Shown in pieces: positions 12,544 through 24,589 of a stretch of 64,000 bases of DNA. The position numbers and the translations under genes are program-made. Each line of letters starts with the position of its first letter. The stretch's first letter is position 1. Under the pieces are notes generated by a model that saw only the letters and a list, made by a program, of their open reading frames with translations, was not told the origin of the DNA and ran no database searches. Source of the DNA: Crossaster papposus (Eukaryota > Echinodermata > Asteroidea > Velatida > Solasteridae); NCBI GenBank assembly GCA_037893245.1, contig JBAIAA010000313.1, positions 990,001 through 1,054,000 of the forward strand. Reading direction: 5' to 3'.

Positions 12544-13488
12544 ATAACGAGCAATGGCAGCCATTTTAAATATTTTAGAAATTTGCTTGTTATTCTACCT
12601 TATATTTTTTTCTTTTCAAAGGGCAAATCTGCGATATCCAACTATCTTTCTCGGACATACTCTGGCTGTACGTGTGTCAAACCCTACGCTTGTATATGGC
12701 CAAAGGCGCAATGCCATCACCTATCTGCCGTACTATTTCTCGGTCATTTAACTTTAGTTGGACGACAAGAAAAACAATGTGCAGCAAATAACATTGATAT
12801 AAAGTTGACTCGAGGATAAGTCCTTCGAGGCTCATACACTCGCGGTCTCCCGACTGATTACGAATCTTCAGGAGAATAGGCCCCGAAAGGCAGACATTAT
12901 GATGTTCAACACAACATACTCCTTGCCAACAATCAGTCTGTCAACGTTGCACTCCTAATACCTAAAGCCCGTTGATATATGGATTTGCCGTTGTTTGACC
13001 GGGCCGGATTTACACGAGCAAACAGTGCAACTGACTGTTTCATCAACAGACTTGATGAATTGAACTCAGCCGAAGCGCCCGCTGTGTGTGTATTCAGCTA
13101 CTGTCGTGAGGCTCACAATCGTACGGCTTCAAGGTAAACTATTAAGGGGTATTATCCAGGTGACTCCCTAATTCTCTGTAAAAAATGCAAAGCTGACAAG
13201 ATCCTGTCTGCGATGTATGAAATATTGTCCGACTCTGACGAGTCACTGGGGGTATAACTATTATTTGCCTATTACACTTTGTTGAAGTCAATATTAATCC
13301 TCGCAAAGCCCGGTTCATACTGTACTACTCGACGCAAAAAGCGAACGCCGAATCCGAATTTGTGACGTCGCAGAAAGTTTTCTTGCTGCCAATTTGCAAA
13401 AGTTGAACACAATTTCCGACTCCGGCGAATGCTCGCAGCGAATGTTTCGTGAGGTCAAATTCGCTCGCGTGCGAAGTATAAACCGGTC
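12544..13488. other. intergenic, no gene recognised
   Basis: I see nothing with coding support. Around 13330-13470 is CGAA/TTCG-rich sequence (for example GACGTCGCAGAAAG) resembling other TTCGCG-rich stretches of the window, probably old repeat. Confidence 0.5.
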
Positions 13489-13731
13489 TTAACCAGTTTG
13501 CGCCGGGATTATTTTAACATCTGCGAGCCGACGCGCGGGATTATTTTGTTAACGAAACTCGATCCGAGGCGGGTTCAGGCCGATAGTACCGGGAAGCACA
13601 CCCACGCATTTCCGGCCTTGCTCGCTGTTGACAGACATTTCCGGCCTTGCTCGTGGCGTGTTTATGCGTCATCCGTTTTTAATCGGAAAAAAAAATGCGT
13701 TTATATACGTCATCTGGCGCGAACTGGTTAA
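13489..13731. mobile_element. TTAA-flanked MITE, family CCAGTTCGCGCC, copy 1
   Basis: The termini TTAACCAGTTTGCGCC and GGCGCGAACTGGTTAA are inverted, with TTAA at both outer edges. The interior contains two TTTCCGGCCTTGCTCG blocks. Relatives are 27237-27480 (opposite orientation), 43839-43983 and a decayed one near 19330-19565. Confidence 0.8.
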
Positions 13732-14022
13732 TTTAGAGATGATAATAAAACAGAACATAATTATATCAATTGTTCATACCCATATGGTAATTTCGCTTAT
13801 AACATAAACGCGTATATCGGGACCGCGTCGCGCAGTCATCATTCGTCACAATTACGTCATCTCTGCAGCGCCCTTGTGGTTTTTGTATGTTTCTATATAA
13901 TTTGCGACCCAGAGACTACGGTTGTTACTAAAAACAGATGTGTGAATAAACGAACACTTGAAAGTTAAATTGTGCGTCATCAGTCCTATTTATTATTTAC
14001 AATGCCTATACACTCTTGAACA

Positions 14023-14198
14023 GATTGGTTGAAAATAACAAATTGATTGGTAAAATGTGTCAAACCAATGAAATTGGTCAATACTAACCAAATATTATAA
14101 ACAATGGTATTGGTCATTTTAAACAAAATATTGTTTAAAATAACTAATATTTTGGTTGGACACATAATCTACCAATCAATTGGTTATTTTCAAACAAT
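14023..14198. mobile_element. palindromic MITE, about 176 bp
   Basis: GATTGGTTGAAAATAAC...ATTGATTGGTA is mirrored by TACCAATCAATTGGTTATTTTCAA, with AT-rich internal symmetric blocks around ACAAAATATTGTTT. Non-coding. Confidence 0.7.
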
Positions 14199-14204
14199 CC
14201 GTTT

Positions 14205-14552
14205 TAAAGGTAGTGTACACCATTTGCAGATATCGAAAATATTTACTACCGAATTATTAAGAGATATGTTACTCATCTGAAAGTATATAATGATTCTAGG
14301 CATTCAGCAAAATGATTGCGCTAGATATCCTTTAATTATTCTAAAAAAATAAATTTTATAAAGAAAAATCCGCGATCGCCGGACGGTATCATACAAAATC
14401 ACAAATAACATAATAATAACTGCTTGACGCCGGTTGAAAACAAACGCTGTTTGGGCAGGTTAGTTAAATGATATTTACTATAAAATACAACCCCGCAAAT
14501 CTACTCATTCATGATAACTCAAGCAATCACCAATGGTGTATCCTACCTTTAA
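14205..14552. mobile_element. TTAA-flanked MITE, family AGGTAGGATACACCA, copy 1
   Basis: The ends TTAAAGGTAGTGTACACCAT and ATGGTGTATCCTACCTTTAA are inverted and include the TTAA target. The interior has the family block CGCGATCGCCGGACGG. Other copies are at 24271-24584, 25206-25580, 25590-25822 (partial) and 42508-42893. Confidence 0.8.
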
Positions 14553-14559
14553 GGATGTA

Positions 14560-16000
14560 TATCGTGTACTATAGGTGTATATAGTGTATATAGGCTAATT
14601 TTAAATTCACAGTGCACTCTGGGAATCCCATACGTGGTTGCAAACGCGTACAGTTCCACGAACAAAACAAAATAATGTGCCAATAGCCAGAAACATACAC
14701 AACATTCACCGAGATTCGTGACCTACATGTATATTGACATCACAGTGTTCGCCATCAAACAACTCACTTTTACCTTCACGACAGCAACACAAGTACCGTG
14801 CGAACGACAGGAAAACAGACGGGTGGTACATCGTCAATCCACCGCGTGGGTGGTTCGGCAAACACGCTCCTAAATCACCGCTTATAAAGAGAGACGGGCA
14901 GTTCTCTCTCCCTTCCTCAGCTTCTAACTTTTTTTTTATTCTCGTGTCTCATACTCAAGGGGGCACTCCACTATTACGATCACTGTAATCGTAAAAGAAA
15001 GGTGTTTGAACATCACTAGCACTCACTATACGGTTTGTGGTAATGTGTACTCGTGCACATGGGAATTCACTACAATGTACATTTGGCCATGTGCAGATGA
15101 AACTTACATACAGTACACGTTAAGTGTTTGGTTATAATAATTAAACACAGCATGACGCTGCTCTCACACTGTGGCGAATGATCTTGCGAATATGAATATT
15201 TATATTTCGCGGTGAATTCGCCCAAAAATTGCGATTGGATAGTGACTATTTTTATCTCGGTCACCCGTCGGTCGTCCTCGGTCGTCCCTCGACCTCTCCT
15301 TAACATATCAAAAGGTTTGGGTCACTAAAGCCGTGCTTGTTTTAGTAGCAAAAAGGTTCTATGGAGAATGACGTGAAAAACCCGGGTTTTTTTGCATCCA
15401 TCTCCATGCTGCTAAAAGTACTGCATATTTTGCCTAGTTTGACTAGTATAATACAGCTAAGACTATGTTCTTTCTAATAAAGCAAACAAATTACACTTTT
15501 ATTATGATTTACCCCCGCGTTTTATTGCCTAAAGTAGCCAATTTACTGTTAGTTTTAGCTCGTTTTCTGTGTAAAATCAACGGTTGGGTCGACGGAGCTG
15601 TTTTACTATTGCACAATTTGGCATAGCGCCCTCTTCAGTTTCTTAGTTTGAGGAAGTGTTTTTTCTCTGTTCTTTTTTCTTTCTAACCATATATAACTCA
15701 ATTTGATTGGTCAATGTTACCCCCCGCGTATCTGAGATTTAAAAACATCACTCGCCGAAATTTCGCGCCGAGGAAAAATTTTGGTGTGGGGAACTGTGTC
15801 GCGTAGTCTGGTCACGGTCGCCGTACATAGTACAATCACAGTGGTGGAACCAGACCGGCTGCACAGACTGCACGTCCACGCCACGTGAATGAATGTTCTA
15901 CACACAGCAGCGTTTTCCCAAGGTCGTTTGTGTAGTGCTGGGTATCTGAGCATTATTAGGCTATTTTAATAGGGTCCTTTTACCCCCTAAACCTTTTGAT
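14560..16000. other. intergenic, no gene recognised
   Basis: I find no supported exon on either strand. Confidence 0.5.
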
Positions 16001-16330
16001 ATGATATCTTACGAATATATTACGAATGCTTACCAACGCTTGCCAATGCTTGCCAGTGCCTTACCAATAGCTAACGAACGTTGTCAACGCTTACGCACGC
16101 ATTACCAACGTTACCAATGTCTTACCAATGCTTACGAAAATCGACGGCGAATGACCATCTTCACAACATTCGCTGAAATTTAGGAAGCGCTTCCTAAATT
16201 GACCGATCTTCGTAAGGAGGTGGAGAATGACTTGTGAACGTTCCGAATTTGTTACCAACGCTTACGAATACACAGCGAATGTTGCGAAGTTTGAGCGATT
16301 GTCAAATATTTCCATTTGTAAGCACATTCG
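16001..16330. repeat. degenerate tandem repeat, unit about 10-20 bp
   Basis: Variants of CTTACCAATGCTTACGAA and CTTACCAACG recur across 16015-16280. The copies are imperfect, so this is an old array. Confidence 0.6.
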
Positions 16331-16427
16331 CTAGCATTATTCGCCACAGTGTAAGAGCAGCATAAGCGCGTGATTTTAGCTTTGGCCGGACTATAGTGGG
16401 GCTGTGGTAGTCATAGAATTATACCCA

Positions 16428-16625
16428 GGTATGAGACCGACGGACTCCCACTGAGTCCCCCGCTGTTACCTAACGCACCGCCGCCGCCCCCCCCCCCCCC
16501 TTAAAAACCTAAATAGAATTTCTGAGAAACCACAATATTGACCAGTACAATAACCACCACCGGTACCACAGAGGGAGGGGGGGGGGGGGGGGGGGGTTAT
16601 ATTCGTCCCATTACTTACTTCATAT
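16428..16625 (+). repeat. homopolymer-bearing repeat family, copy 4
   Basis: The family blocks TTACCTAACGCACC, a C run (16487-16500), CCTAAATAGAATTTCTGAGA, AATAACCACCAC and a G run of about 26 (16570-16596) occur in the same order as in copies 2 and 3. Confidence 0.7.
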
Positions 16626-16758
16626 GCCGCGTCATGATCTCCAGATTTTGACCATTCAGCGGGCGCCTTCTATCAACAGCTTAGTCCACATTTCTGATCG
16701 AATTGACGTCACAATTTCCAAAGTCGATTCCGATTGGCTGCATGGCGCGCCGGACGCG

Positions 16759-17108
16759 ATTTTTTTCCCCCAAACGGCATCACCATAGAACTGTTTTTTA
16801 GCGCATCTGATTGGTTGTTTAACATCTACGTCATCAATTCATCCACGTGTCGCATTGCATGACGTGTAATAGGGTCAAAAAAGCCCAGAGTCCTAGGGTC
16901 AAAAAGGTTAGGGTTAAGGTTAGGGTCAATAAGTTGAGAGTCCTAGGGTCAATAAAGCCCAGAGTCCTAGGGTCAATAAAACCCAGAGTCCTATGGTCAA
17001 TAAGTTAAGAATCCTAGGGTCAATAAATTGAGAATAAAATTTACTACCATGACGTAATCAGATGCGCTAAAAACTAGTTCTATGGCAATGTCGTTTTTTG
17101 GGGGAAAT
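16759..17108. mobile_element. inverted-repeat element with telomere-like internal tandem repeats
   Basis: The arm with CCATAGAACT...TTTTTAGCGCATCTGATT (16759-16815) is mirrored by AATCAGATGCGCTAAAAACT and TTCTATGGCAATG (17056-17108). Between them, 16870-17035 holds about six copies of a unit of about 24 bp containing CCTAGGGTCAATAAAGC. A short stretch at 16909-16926 reads GGTTAGGGTTAAGGTTAGGG. Confidence 0.7.
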
Positions 17109-18220
17109 TCGCCAATTACAAATATCAGACATTGAATGCGAAGCGGGTTCCGTTGAACCACGCAGGTAAACACTCCGACAACAGGTTTTTTTTCTAAAGG
17201 TAAAACAATGTTTGTTGCATGGCGTATGTTACACATTTTATTTTTGCCTCGAACGTCTGATACTGTTCATAATACACAACGTAACTAGACCCTTTATTTT
17301 TGCGCGGTCGTAGTTCGTTTCCCATTTGTTTGGATATGACCCGCTCTGTGAAAATGAGTCAGATGTCGCACAGTGCGCTTACGAGATTTGGGTGGTTGAA
17401 CGCGGAGAGGGGGGTTTTCGTACGAAAATTCGATATTCCTATTTCACGATTTTCACCTTGGTTAGGATCTATATTTTCAATTTCTACATTGAAACATGTT
17501 GAATTAAATCAGATTTAGTGAGAAAAACCGGTTTTGTATTCTATTGCAAACATCTCCTAAAGGGAAATATTTTTTTTAATGCATGATTTCTCATGAATAG
17601 CTTTTTAGATTTCGCAAAATCGTCAAAATTAAAATAGGTTTATCACAAGAACGCAACATGCTACAGACCTCCAACATATATCAAATTAAGGAGGACAATG
17701 CACTCTTTCTAATGGTAGGCCTATACCTAACTCTGTTTGTCAAATTTTCGACATCTGACTCATTTTCACAGAGCAGGTCACATTATAGACTTGTTATAAA
17801 TATGCTACTGACACAATACGGACTGAAGACGACTACAGAGGCAGAGAAGCAGAGGTACTCTAGCCCACCTCTCATCGGCTAATTAACCGCCAATTTGTAC
17901 ATGGAGCCGGGCGGCTGCTATTGACAACACGCTAGTCACCGTTAGCAATCTGAATCTGGCGGCTGCCTCGCGCTAAATGGGATGCTGATGTCACGACGCG
18001 TCGGCCGCAGATTATGTTCCGTTTAGTCAGGTGGGGATTATATGGCAACAGTTCCCGCGAGACCAAAGGTTCAAGGAACGTATATAACATGCACGTTAAA
18101 AGAGCTATACCCTTATGTTTAGAAGGAAAGGGGTGTTCGTTTACGGCCCTCGTGATGATTGGGTGATGATATGTGTAAAGTTTACACACAAAATGGTGGG
18201 CCCCCAAAAGCTTATTCACT
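17109..18220. other. intergenic, no gene recognised
   Basis: Only unsupported short frames. Confidence 0.45.
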
Positions 18221-18347
18221 GTCAACACATGTTAGTCAAAATACCGTAAATTAGTCAATATGAGGCATCATTTCGACAAACATTAGTCAAAATGATGTCT
18301 CATAATTATGACTAATTTACGTTATTTTGACTAATTTATATGTTGAC
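18221..18347. repeat. 127-bp palindrome with TTAGTCAAAAT motifs
   Basis: GTCAACACATGTTAGTCAAA...AATTAGTCAATATGA is mirrored by GACTAATTTACGTTATTTTG...ATATGTTGAC. It is a probable small inverted-repeat transposon. Confidence 0.7.
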
Positions 18348-18726
18348 TGTGTTGTAAACACCATCGTAAATGCACAGTCGTCCGAGGACATGACAACATG
18401 TTTCCCCTTTGTTACTGTATTAAACTACTCTACATTCAAGAAATGAACCTTTAATTTCATTGTTCCGTTACGCAACACATGGACCAGAAGGGGCAATTAC
18501 AGTTACATGTCACTAGCTCACCACTGAACAATGGACTGAATTAATTAATCTCCTAGTCCTACATCTTAACAAAGGGGGGACGTATAGGTGGACATTTTGT
18601 GAATTCGCTTCCAAGCCAAGTCGAATCAAAGAATGTCCACTTTTTCGGCATTTCTTATTGTTAACATAACACTCTCCATTCGAGGACCATTTTTAGCAAC
18701 AGATGTCCCTCCGATCCGAGAGCATC

Positions 18727-19108
18727 TGTGACCGGCTCTACAAAAAAGGGTATTAAGTCGCGCTGTGCACTATCATGTAATGGCCCACTTAAAGTTGAGA
18801 GGGTAAACATTTCATCAAAATGAGATTTACATTTGTTGCCATTAATGACATCTTTAACACCAATATTTTCCGGTTTCATTCAAAGAAATGTTGATTTTGA
18901 TGATTCAAAGCCTGTTTTCTCAGTTGTGTAATTTGAACTCCAAGGAACTAATCAAAAGCAAACATGTCATATTTCCAGAACGGGAGTGGCTATGGAGCTC
19001 TATTATATACCAACTGGAAGCTTACGCGGTGGGCTTTCCAACCATGTATATACAACTCAATTTCACTATTTTGTGACATAATACCCATTATTGTGGAGTG
19101 GGCCACAT
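18727..19108. mobile_element. MITE, family TGTGACCGGCTC, copy 2
   Basis: Starts TGTGACCGGCTCTACAAAA and ends GTGGAGTGGGCCACA. It is collinear with 3346-3794 but lacks about 70 bp of that copy, including the GCATCGTTCTGTTGTACTAC block. Confidence 0.75.
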
Positions 19109-19329
19109 CTGGAGTACGATTACACAAACATGATTTTGTACATAATTAGTTTATAAGGGCCCGCCTGATCGCACCTCGTTTGTACAGTGTCACCTTTTTA
19201 CTACTTACACTACATAACTATAATTATACAGCTTTCTCAATACCGCTTTGCTTGGCCATTTCGTACAATCCACAATAGACAAGCCCGGTAAAAGCTTGTT
19301 TTGGTACCAATATTTACTTGGTCCATTAA

Positions 19330-19565
19330 AACCTCTTCGCGCCAAGATTATTTGGACATTGACCGGGGCCGACCCATACAGGCGCGGGCTTGTTTTCACC
19401 GAAACTCGACCCGAGTTTAGGCCGGCATCTGTGGTACTGGTAGCACACCCTGATATTTCCGACCCCGCTCGTTTCGAGCCGGTTGCCGACAGGTATTTCT
19501 GGTCTTGCTCTTGACTTGTTTATCCGTCATCCGTTTTGAATTACGGAAAAACTATGTGACGCGAA
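19330..19565. repeat. decayed member of the CCAGTTCGCGCC family
   Basis: It shares CATTGACCGG, CGAAACTCGA and TTATCCGTCATCCGTTTT with 13489-13731 and ends in GACGCGAACTG. The outer TTAA ends are no longer recognisable. Confidence 0.5.
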
Positions 19566-19569
19566 CTGT

Positions 19570-20786
19570 GTGGCTATTCACTGAAAGTGCATGCGCCCTA
19601 AACACAATAGGGCTAGATTGTAGGCTATTCGTTGCCGGCCGCAGTTACTAGGTAGGCCTAATCACAGTTTAAACTAATAGGCCCTGGTGACGACTACAGT
19701 CTGCCAGCCTATTAGTATAGTATTATGACCCGGCCCTCTCTGTTCATTGATCAGCAGAAGAAAAAAAAATGCACCTGGACAGGCTTACACTCGACAATTC
19801 TCCTTAACAAACCCGCATCCATAATCATCTCGTAACGATGCTGACATTAATGTCTCATTTGCTATAGATCCCAAACTAATCCTTGTCACTAACAGACATG
19901 ATACCTTGGTTTCATCATCGGATTCTGCCCGGGGTGCAGGAGAGATAATATACAGAGAAGACAAACAAATCCGAGCTAAATAAAACCATGTATACCGAAT
20001 GCGTTTGCACTATGCGGAACATCTGCGCTAACTCCACGTCTGTCGTCGAACTTCAATTGAATTGATGTTTGTCATAATAACACTGTAACGTTCCATTAAA
20101 TGTATAAATTCTCTTCATTTGTAAAGTACAGATCAGAGATGCGCCAATTACACGAAAAAGGACAGTGGCCTTGCATTTAATAAAAGCAATATCGACAATT
20201 TTGATTGGTTAGTGGGTGCAGCGGGCACATGTTCTTTTTCTAAACTCTTAACCAATGGTTTCGTCAAAATGGTTATAGGACCAGCGACAATGTTTGGAAA
20301 TAGTAATCAACTGCAGAAACTGGTATTACTGGTATAATAGCTTTCTCTTATTGGATAGAATTATACCCAACCTCATTACCATGGCTACGATCTTGCTGCT
20401 CCATGTTTTCCCACCATGCCTTGCGCGATCGCGCACGCGCCCATAATGGAGTCGAGGCCGAATTTTACCTCAAGATATTTGTTGTATTACGGTTCTGCTA
20501 TATCAAAGCTACAAATAAAAACGGCAGTCGAATAAGGCGATGTAACATGACGTTAAATGAAGCTTAATGGACAAATTTGTCGTTGCTAAGTAGGCGTTAT
20601 TTCTGTATTTCAAATAAAAAGGTTGTTTTTATTTTCAGGTACAGACATTGGTGGTATTTAATTCTTTTGAGCAACTAACACGTGATCTCCCAGTATGCGC
20701 ACAGGATGTAAATAGCGCCCTGTGCGTTGTCCGTCAAACGAAAGATACTGTACAAAATTATCTTAACGCGTGCGCAATTGGCGCGA
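19570..20786. other. intergenic, no gene recognised
   Basis: No supported exon and no clear inverted repeat. Confidence 0.45.
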
Positions 20787-20966
20787 TGCGCCGTATTCCT
20801 GGTCGCATGAGGGCGCTGTAAGACGCCATTTTCTGGCAAAATCGCGTTTTCTAAAAAAAAGAATATTCTTTGGAGATGTAAAAATATGTTAAACTGTCGT
20901 GAATTGTCTTCTAATCAATTGTAATTATACCCCAGACACCGTGAGCACAGCGCCCTCAACGTACAA
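20787..20966 (-). repeat. dispersed repeat, inverted partner of 12311-12543
   Basis: The reverse complement carries the same ordered blocks as the partner copy, including CCGTATTCCTGGTCGCATGA on the plus strand. Confidence 0.75.
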
Positions 20967-21179
20967 AAACATAAAGCGTATAGGCGCGTACAACTCGGTT
21001 TTTTAATTTTTTATTTTACATTCACTGACGCGTTGTTTTGCCCATAATTTTTTTAATCACGGTTTCGTACTTGTTGAAATGACAGGCGGTCTATGCGTTT
21101 ATATATCTGTGACCAATAGAGCTATATTAAATTACTAGAGCGCTAACTCTTCATTCTTACGCGCAGAGATACTTTGAAT

Positions 21180-21665
21180 CTAAGAGCAAGTTCGGGCGCG
21201 AACTATAGTTAACCATAGTTTGACTAACGTCGCTCGAACGCAGAATGGTTGGACTATCTAGTCGACTATTTGGAACCAGACCCCGGAGCACGGTTGCCGC
21301 TGGTTGACAGTAGCCTCTTTTCTCAGGAAAACATGGAGAGAACCAGTGACGTAGAAAAAAGGTTATGTCAGTAGTCGGACGGAGGGAAAGGCAGTAACGT
21401 TATAAAGTGAAAATCTGGCGGGTCTAATGTAATTTTTGTCTTGTTTTTGGACCAACATGACTAACGTTATGGCTTATCCTACTTATATGCGTGGAAGAAT
21501 AGTGGCAATGTCCAATTTATTCATGTCGAAAATGTAAACAAAGCGGTTGCCATCTTTTCAACAATAGTTCGACTATAGCCGTTCTAGCGAACTGCATTTG
21601 AGCATGCGCATTGGTAAAGCAGAGACTGACTAATGGTAATAGTTCGCGCCCGAACTTGCTCCTAG
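21180..21665. mobile_element. inverted-repeat element, ends GAGCAAGTTCGGGCGCGAAC
   Basis: GAGCAAGTTCGGGCGCGAAC at the left and GTTCGCGCCCGAACTTGCTC at the right are perfect 20-bp inverted repeats, and CTA flanks both ends. About 485 bp. The interior is not recognisably coding. Confidence 0.75.
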
Positions 21666-21667
21666 AT

Positions 21668-21978
21668 TGCCACACCACCTTCCTCCATTCGCCTCTGTCC
21701 TGCGCCAGTTGGGTGGCGCCCTCTACTGTTAGTCCTAGAGTGCCCAGATCCTTTTTGAGCGCTTAGATCCAGGTTATATTGTTTGGCATCCTCTTAACTT
21801 TTTCACTTTTCTGTACACTTCTCGTAGTGCTGTTTTTGCAGGTGTTTCTTCTGGTAGTCGCATAGCGTGGCCGTACCATCGCAGTCTTCTGGTCTTGATT
21901 TTTGCGCTCCATTTTTCTTGTGTTGTCTTGTTGTACAGGTCTTCACTGGATATTTTCTTTGGCCATTTGATGTTTATA
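21668..21978 (-). pseudogene. LINE reverse-transcriptase C-terminal remnant
   Basis: Read on the minus strand, the region gives, across one stop and a frame change, segments such as RRLRWYGHAMRLPEETPAK, then KKDLGTLGLTVEGATQLAQD followed by RGEWRKVV. I know this pattern (LRWYGHV.RMPE ... LAQDR..WR) from the C-terminal tail of non-LTR retrotransposon ORF2 proteins. No catalytic domain remains, so it is dead. The exact clade cannot be decided by eye. Confidence 0.75.
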
Positions 21979-22148
21979 GCCTTTCGTAGTAGGGTTAGCG
22001 CAACAATTTTCTGCTAGCGCGGTTAGCGGAAAATGGTGACCGTAAGCGCGGAATTCTGTGGTTAGCAGAGTCAAGAAATTGGGCCCTGCTCGCATCACTT
22101 TGTACATCGAGCCAGTAGTCTAGTAATTTTAATATTACAGCTCTATAT

Positions 22149-22368
22149 AGCCGCGTTCGCATTGGACTTTCTTTGGTAAAACCTACGGAGAACTTAACCA
22201 AATTAAATCCAATGCGGACAGGCGGTAACATTGCCAAATTGTCCATTTTACTCTCCGCAACAGTAAGATCTACAGGCCCAAGCTTCTAGCGGAGGATTTA
22301 ACACTGTTAACTTTGACAATCACGTACCGTAACATTTGACAATATTAAGTCCAATGCGAACGCGGCTC
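22149..22368. mobile_element. MITE, ends AGCCGCGTTCGCATTGGACT
   Basis: AGCCGCGTTCGCATTGGACT is mirrored by AGTCCAATGCGAACGCGGCT: a perfect 20-bp inverted pair around 180 bp of non-coding sequence. Confidence 0.8.
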
Positions 22369-22946
22369 AAGCTGTGACCATACTGCATGTTGCAACCGTT
22401 GCGCGTCATTCGCGCGTGCACTGTACGGCTGGAATCACGACTACACCCAAACAGCTCTTGGGATTGCAAAGTGGACCCCGACACTCGTTCTACACAAGAA
22501 TAACACAAAATTCCCAGTTTTAAAGGGATGGTTGTAATAACTTTACTTTGACTGGAGAAATAAAATAAAAAACGCACGTAGTAAAACAATGCACGCAGTC
22601 AAACTGATTTTTAAAAATCTTGGTTTAATGTACAACTAAATGTTTAGACGTTTTGTAACAATCCTTACAAAAAATCACCAAAGATCTACTTTTTTTTCGT
22701 TCAACACAGAAAGCAAAACAAAGTCTGTCCCGATACAATAATTATGGCTCATGAGACCGGCCTTTAACTAGGATTCGGGATTAGTAGCATTAAACGACCG
22801 AGAATATTTCCCATTGGATGGGATGCTGGTTTGTCGCAGGTTACTCCCAGCTACCTTTATTTAGCTAACTATTTTCTTAAACGTTAAACAATAACCTAAC
22901 AAAATAGTGGTATTTGGTGTTTTTGTTATTTGCTTCCGGCAAGCAT

Positions 22947-23341
22947 TTAAAGGGATCGTATACGTTTGGTAATTACTTCAAAAATTAATGGCAATAAAAA
23001 CTTACTTGGTAAGAAGTAGAGCAGCTTTGGATAGTATAATGCATTTTTAGACACTTTTCACTTCGAAGTACTGTAGTTATGGAAAAAGATATCACTTTTT
23101 ATCCCAAAAAATTTGAATCTGAGAAGCGTTACTACAGTGACGTTTCTCAGAGTGTGTATTCCAATGCAGATTATTCTTTCTGCGTGGACAAAACCGCTCC
23201 AGAATTTCGGCAATATCTCAAAATCGCTACCACCTTTTGAAATGAAATTTGTACAGGTTAGTTTTATGGTATATATCTATAACTATATATGATTGAAACA
23301 AACAGTGGGTTCCAATTACCAAACGTATACGATCCCTTTAA
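22947..23341. mobile_element. TTAA-flanked MITE, family AGGGATCGTATACGTTTGG, copy 1
   Basis: TTAAAGGGATCGTATACGTT at the left and AACGTATACGATCCCTTTAA at the right form perfect inverted termini including TTAA. The interior (TTCACTTCGAAGTACTG, CTGAGAAGCGTTAC, GAGAATTTC-like block) is shared with 43081-43475, 52038-52435, 54728-55125, 57164-57567 and 60146-60545. Confidence 0.85.
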
Positions 23342-23431
23342 AAGTACATAATAAAAAATGCCCTGTGATGTTTATTCGGATCTGAACAGATTCCCGCAAA
23401 GATAATCAATTAAACTGAGTAATAAACACCA

Positions 23432-23683
23432 GGGCCCAATTTCATAGAGCTGCTAAGCAAATAAATTTGCTTAGCACAAAAAGTCTTGCTCATTAAAATT
23501 TAAAAACAGGTTACCAACCAAAATTATACGTGTTTTTTCATGCTAAGCAAAAAAACAGCCGATTATCAATCCAGAACAATAAAGATCAGGGAAAATTGTG
23601 GTCTGTGTAACCCTGTTTTTTACAAGGAAGAATTTTCATGCTAAGCAAATTTTGGTGCTTACACATTTTATGAAATTGGCCCC
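23432..23683. mobile_element. MITE, family GGCCAATTTCATAGAGCTGC, copy 2
   Basis: The ends GGGCCCAATTTCATAGAGC and TATGAAATTGGCCCC are inverted. The internal AAAAACAGGTTACCAACCAA block is shared with the other copies. Confidence 0.8.
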
Positions 23684-24270
23684 TGTTCTCATCAATGAGT
23701 CCCGATTTATACTGTTGGTTGCAAATATATGTATCTTTCTAGGGCTGTGTCTGAATTAATTGGCTGCGGCTTGATATTACACACGAGTCGATGCGACATG
23801 GCTGTATAGCCGCTTCCATATCCTCCTGTGTAAAGCCGCAGCCAAGTAAATCGTACACGGCCTTGCAGGCAGGGAGGGGCTATCACTATGCAATCTTAAA
23901 AGGACAACATACCATTTTTCAGTTGTGTAATTTTATCTGCGTTTAAAGCAGCAACAATTTGAAGGCGCTTGATAAAGAAAGGTGCTTGACAAACAACCTG
24001 GTGAAGTTTTTAGCTCTGTGAAATTTCAACTCAAAATCTGCTGACCGAGTCACAATTTGAAGGAATTGCGACCACAATCTGCGCTCAGAACGCGTTATCA
24101 TCCAGACGAACTGAATCTATATGCACACAACGCACTCAGCAGACCAATAATAAGGCAGACCTCCGATTTAAATGTCCAGCGTAGGGTAATAATAGGCCTC
24201 CATGTAGCTATGAGATACCACACATTATGGCACCTATTTATCTATTCAAAGTTCCTCGATTGTTTCACTA

Positions 24271-24584
24271 TTATAAGGTAGGATACACCATTGGTAATTA
24301 CTTCAATTATCATGAATGGGTGGATTTGGGGGGTTGTATTTCATCGTTTAAAACCGACCTGCCCGAAGTTTTACAATCATGAATGCTAAAAAAAGCAAGA
24401 GAAAAGGTGCTTGTTTTCAACCAGTGTCAAATTTATTTTTTCGTAACAATAAATTACAGGGTATCCAGCGCAATCATTTTGCTGGATGCCTACAATCATT
24501 ATTTACTTTCAAATAAGTAGGATATTTCCTAACAATTCGGTAGTGAAATGTTTCGATATCTGCAAATGGTGTATCCTACCTTTA
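24271..24584. mobile_element. MITE, family AGGTAGGATACACCA, copy 2
   Basis: TTATAAGGTAGGATACACCA and TGGTGTATCCTACCTTTAA are the termini. The left TTAA is altered to TTATAA. The middle is shorter than in 42508-42893. Confidence 0.75.
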
Positions 24585-24589
24585 ACCCT

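Noticed and set aside
12469-12819. 116-residue plus-strand frame as a gene
   Set aside because: Its start lies in a dispersed repeat also present at 20787-20966. No domain or splice support is visible.
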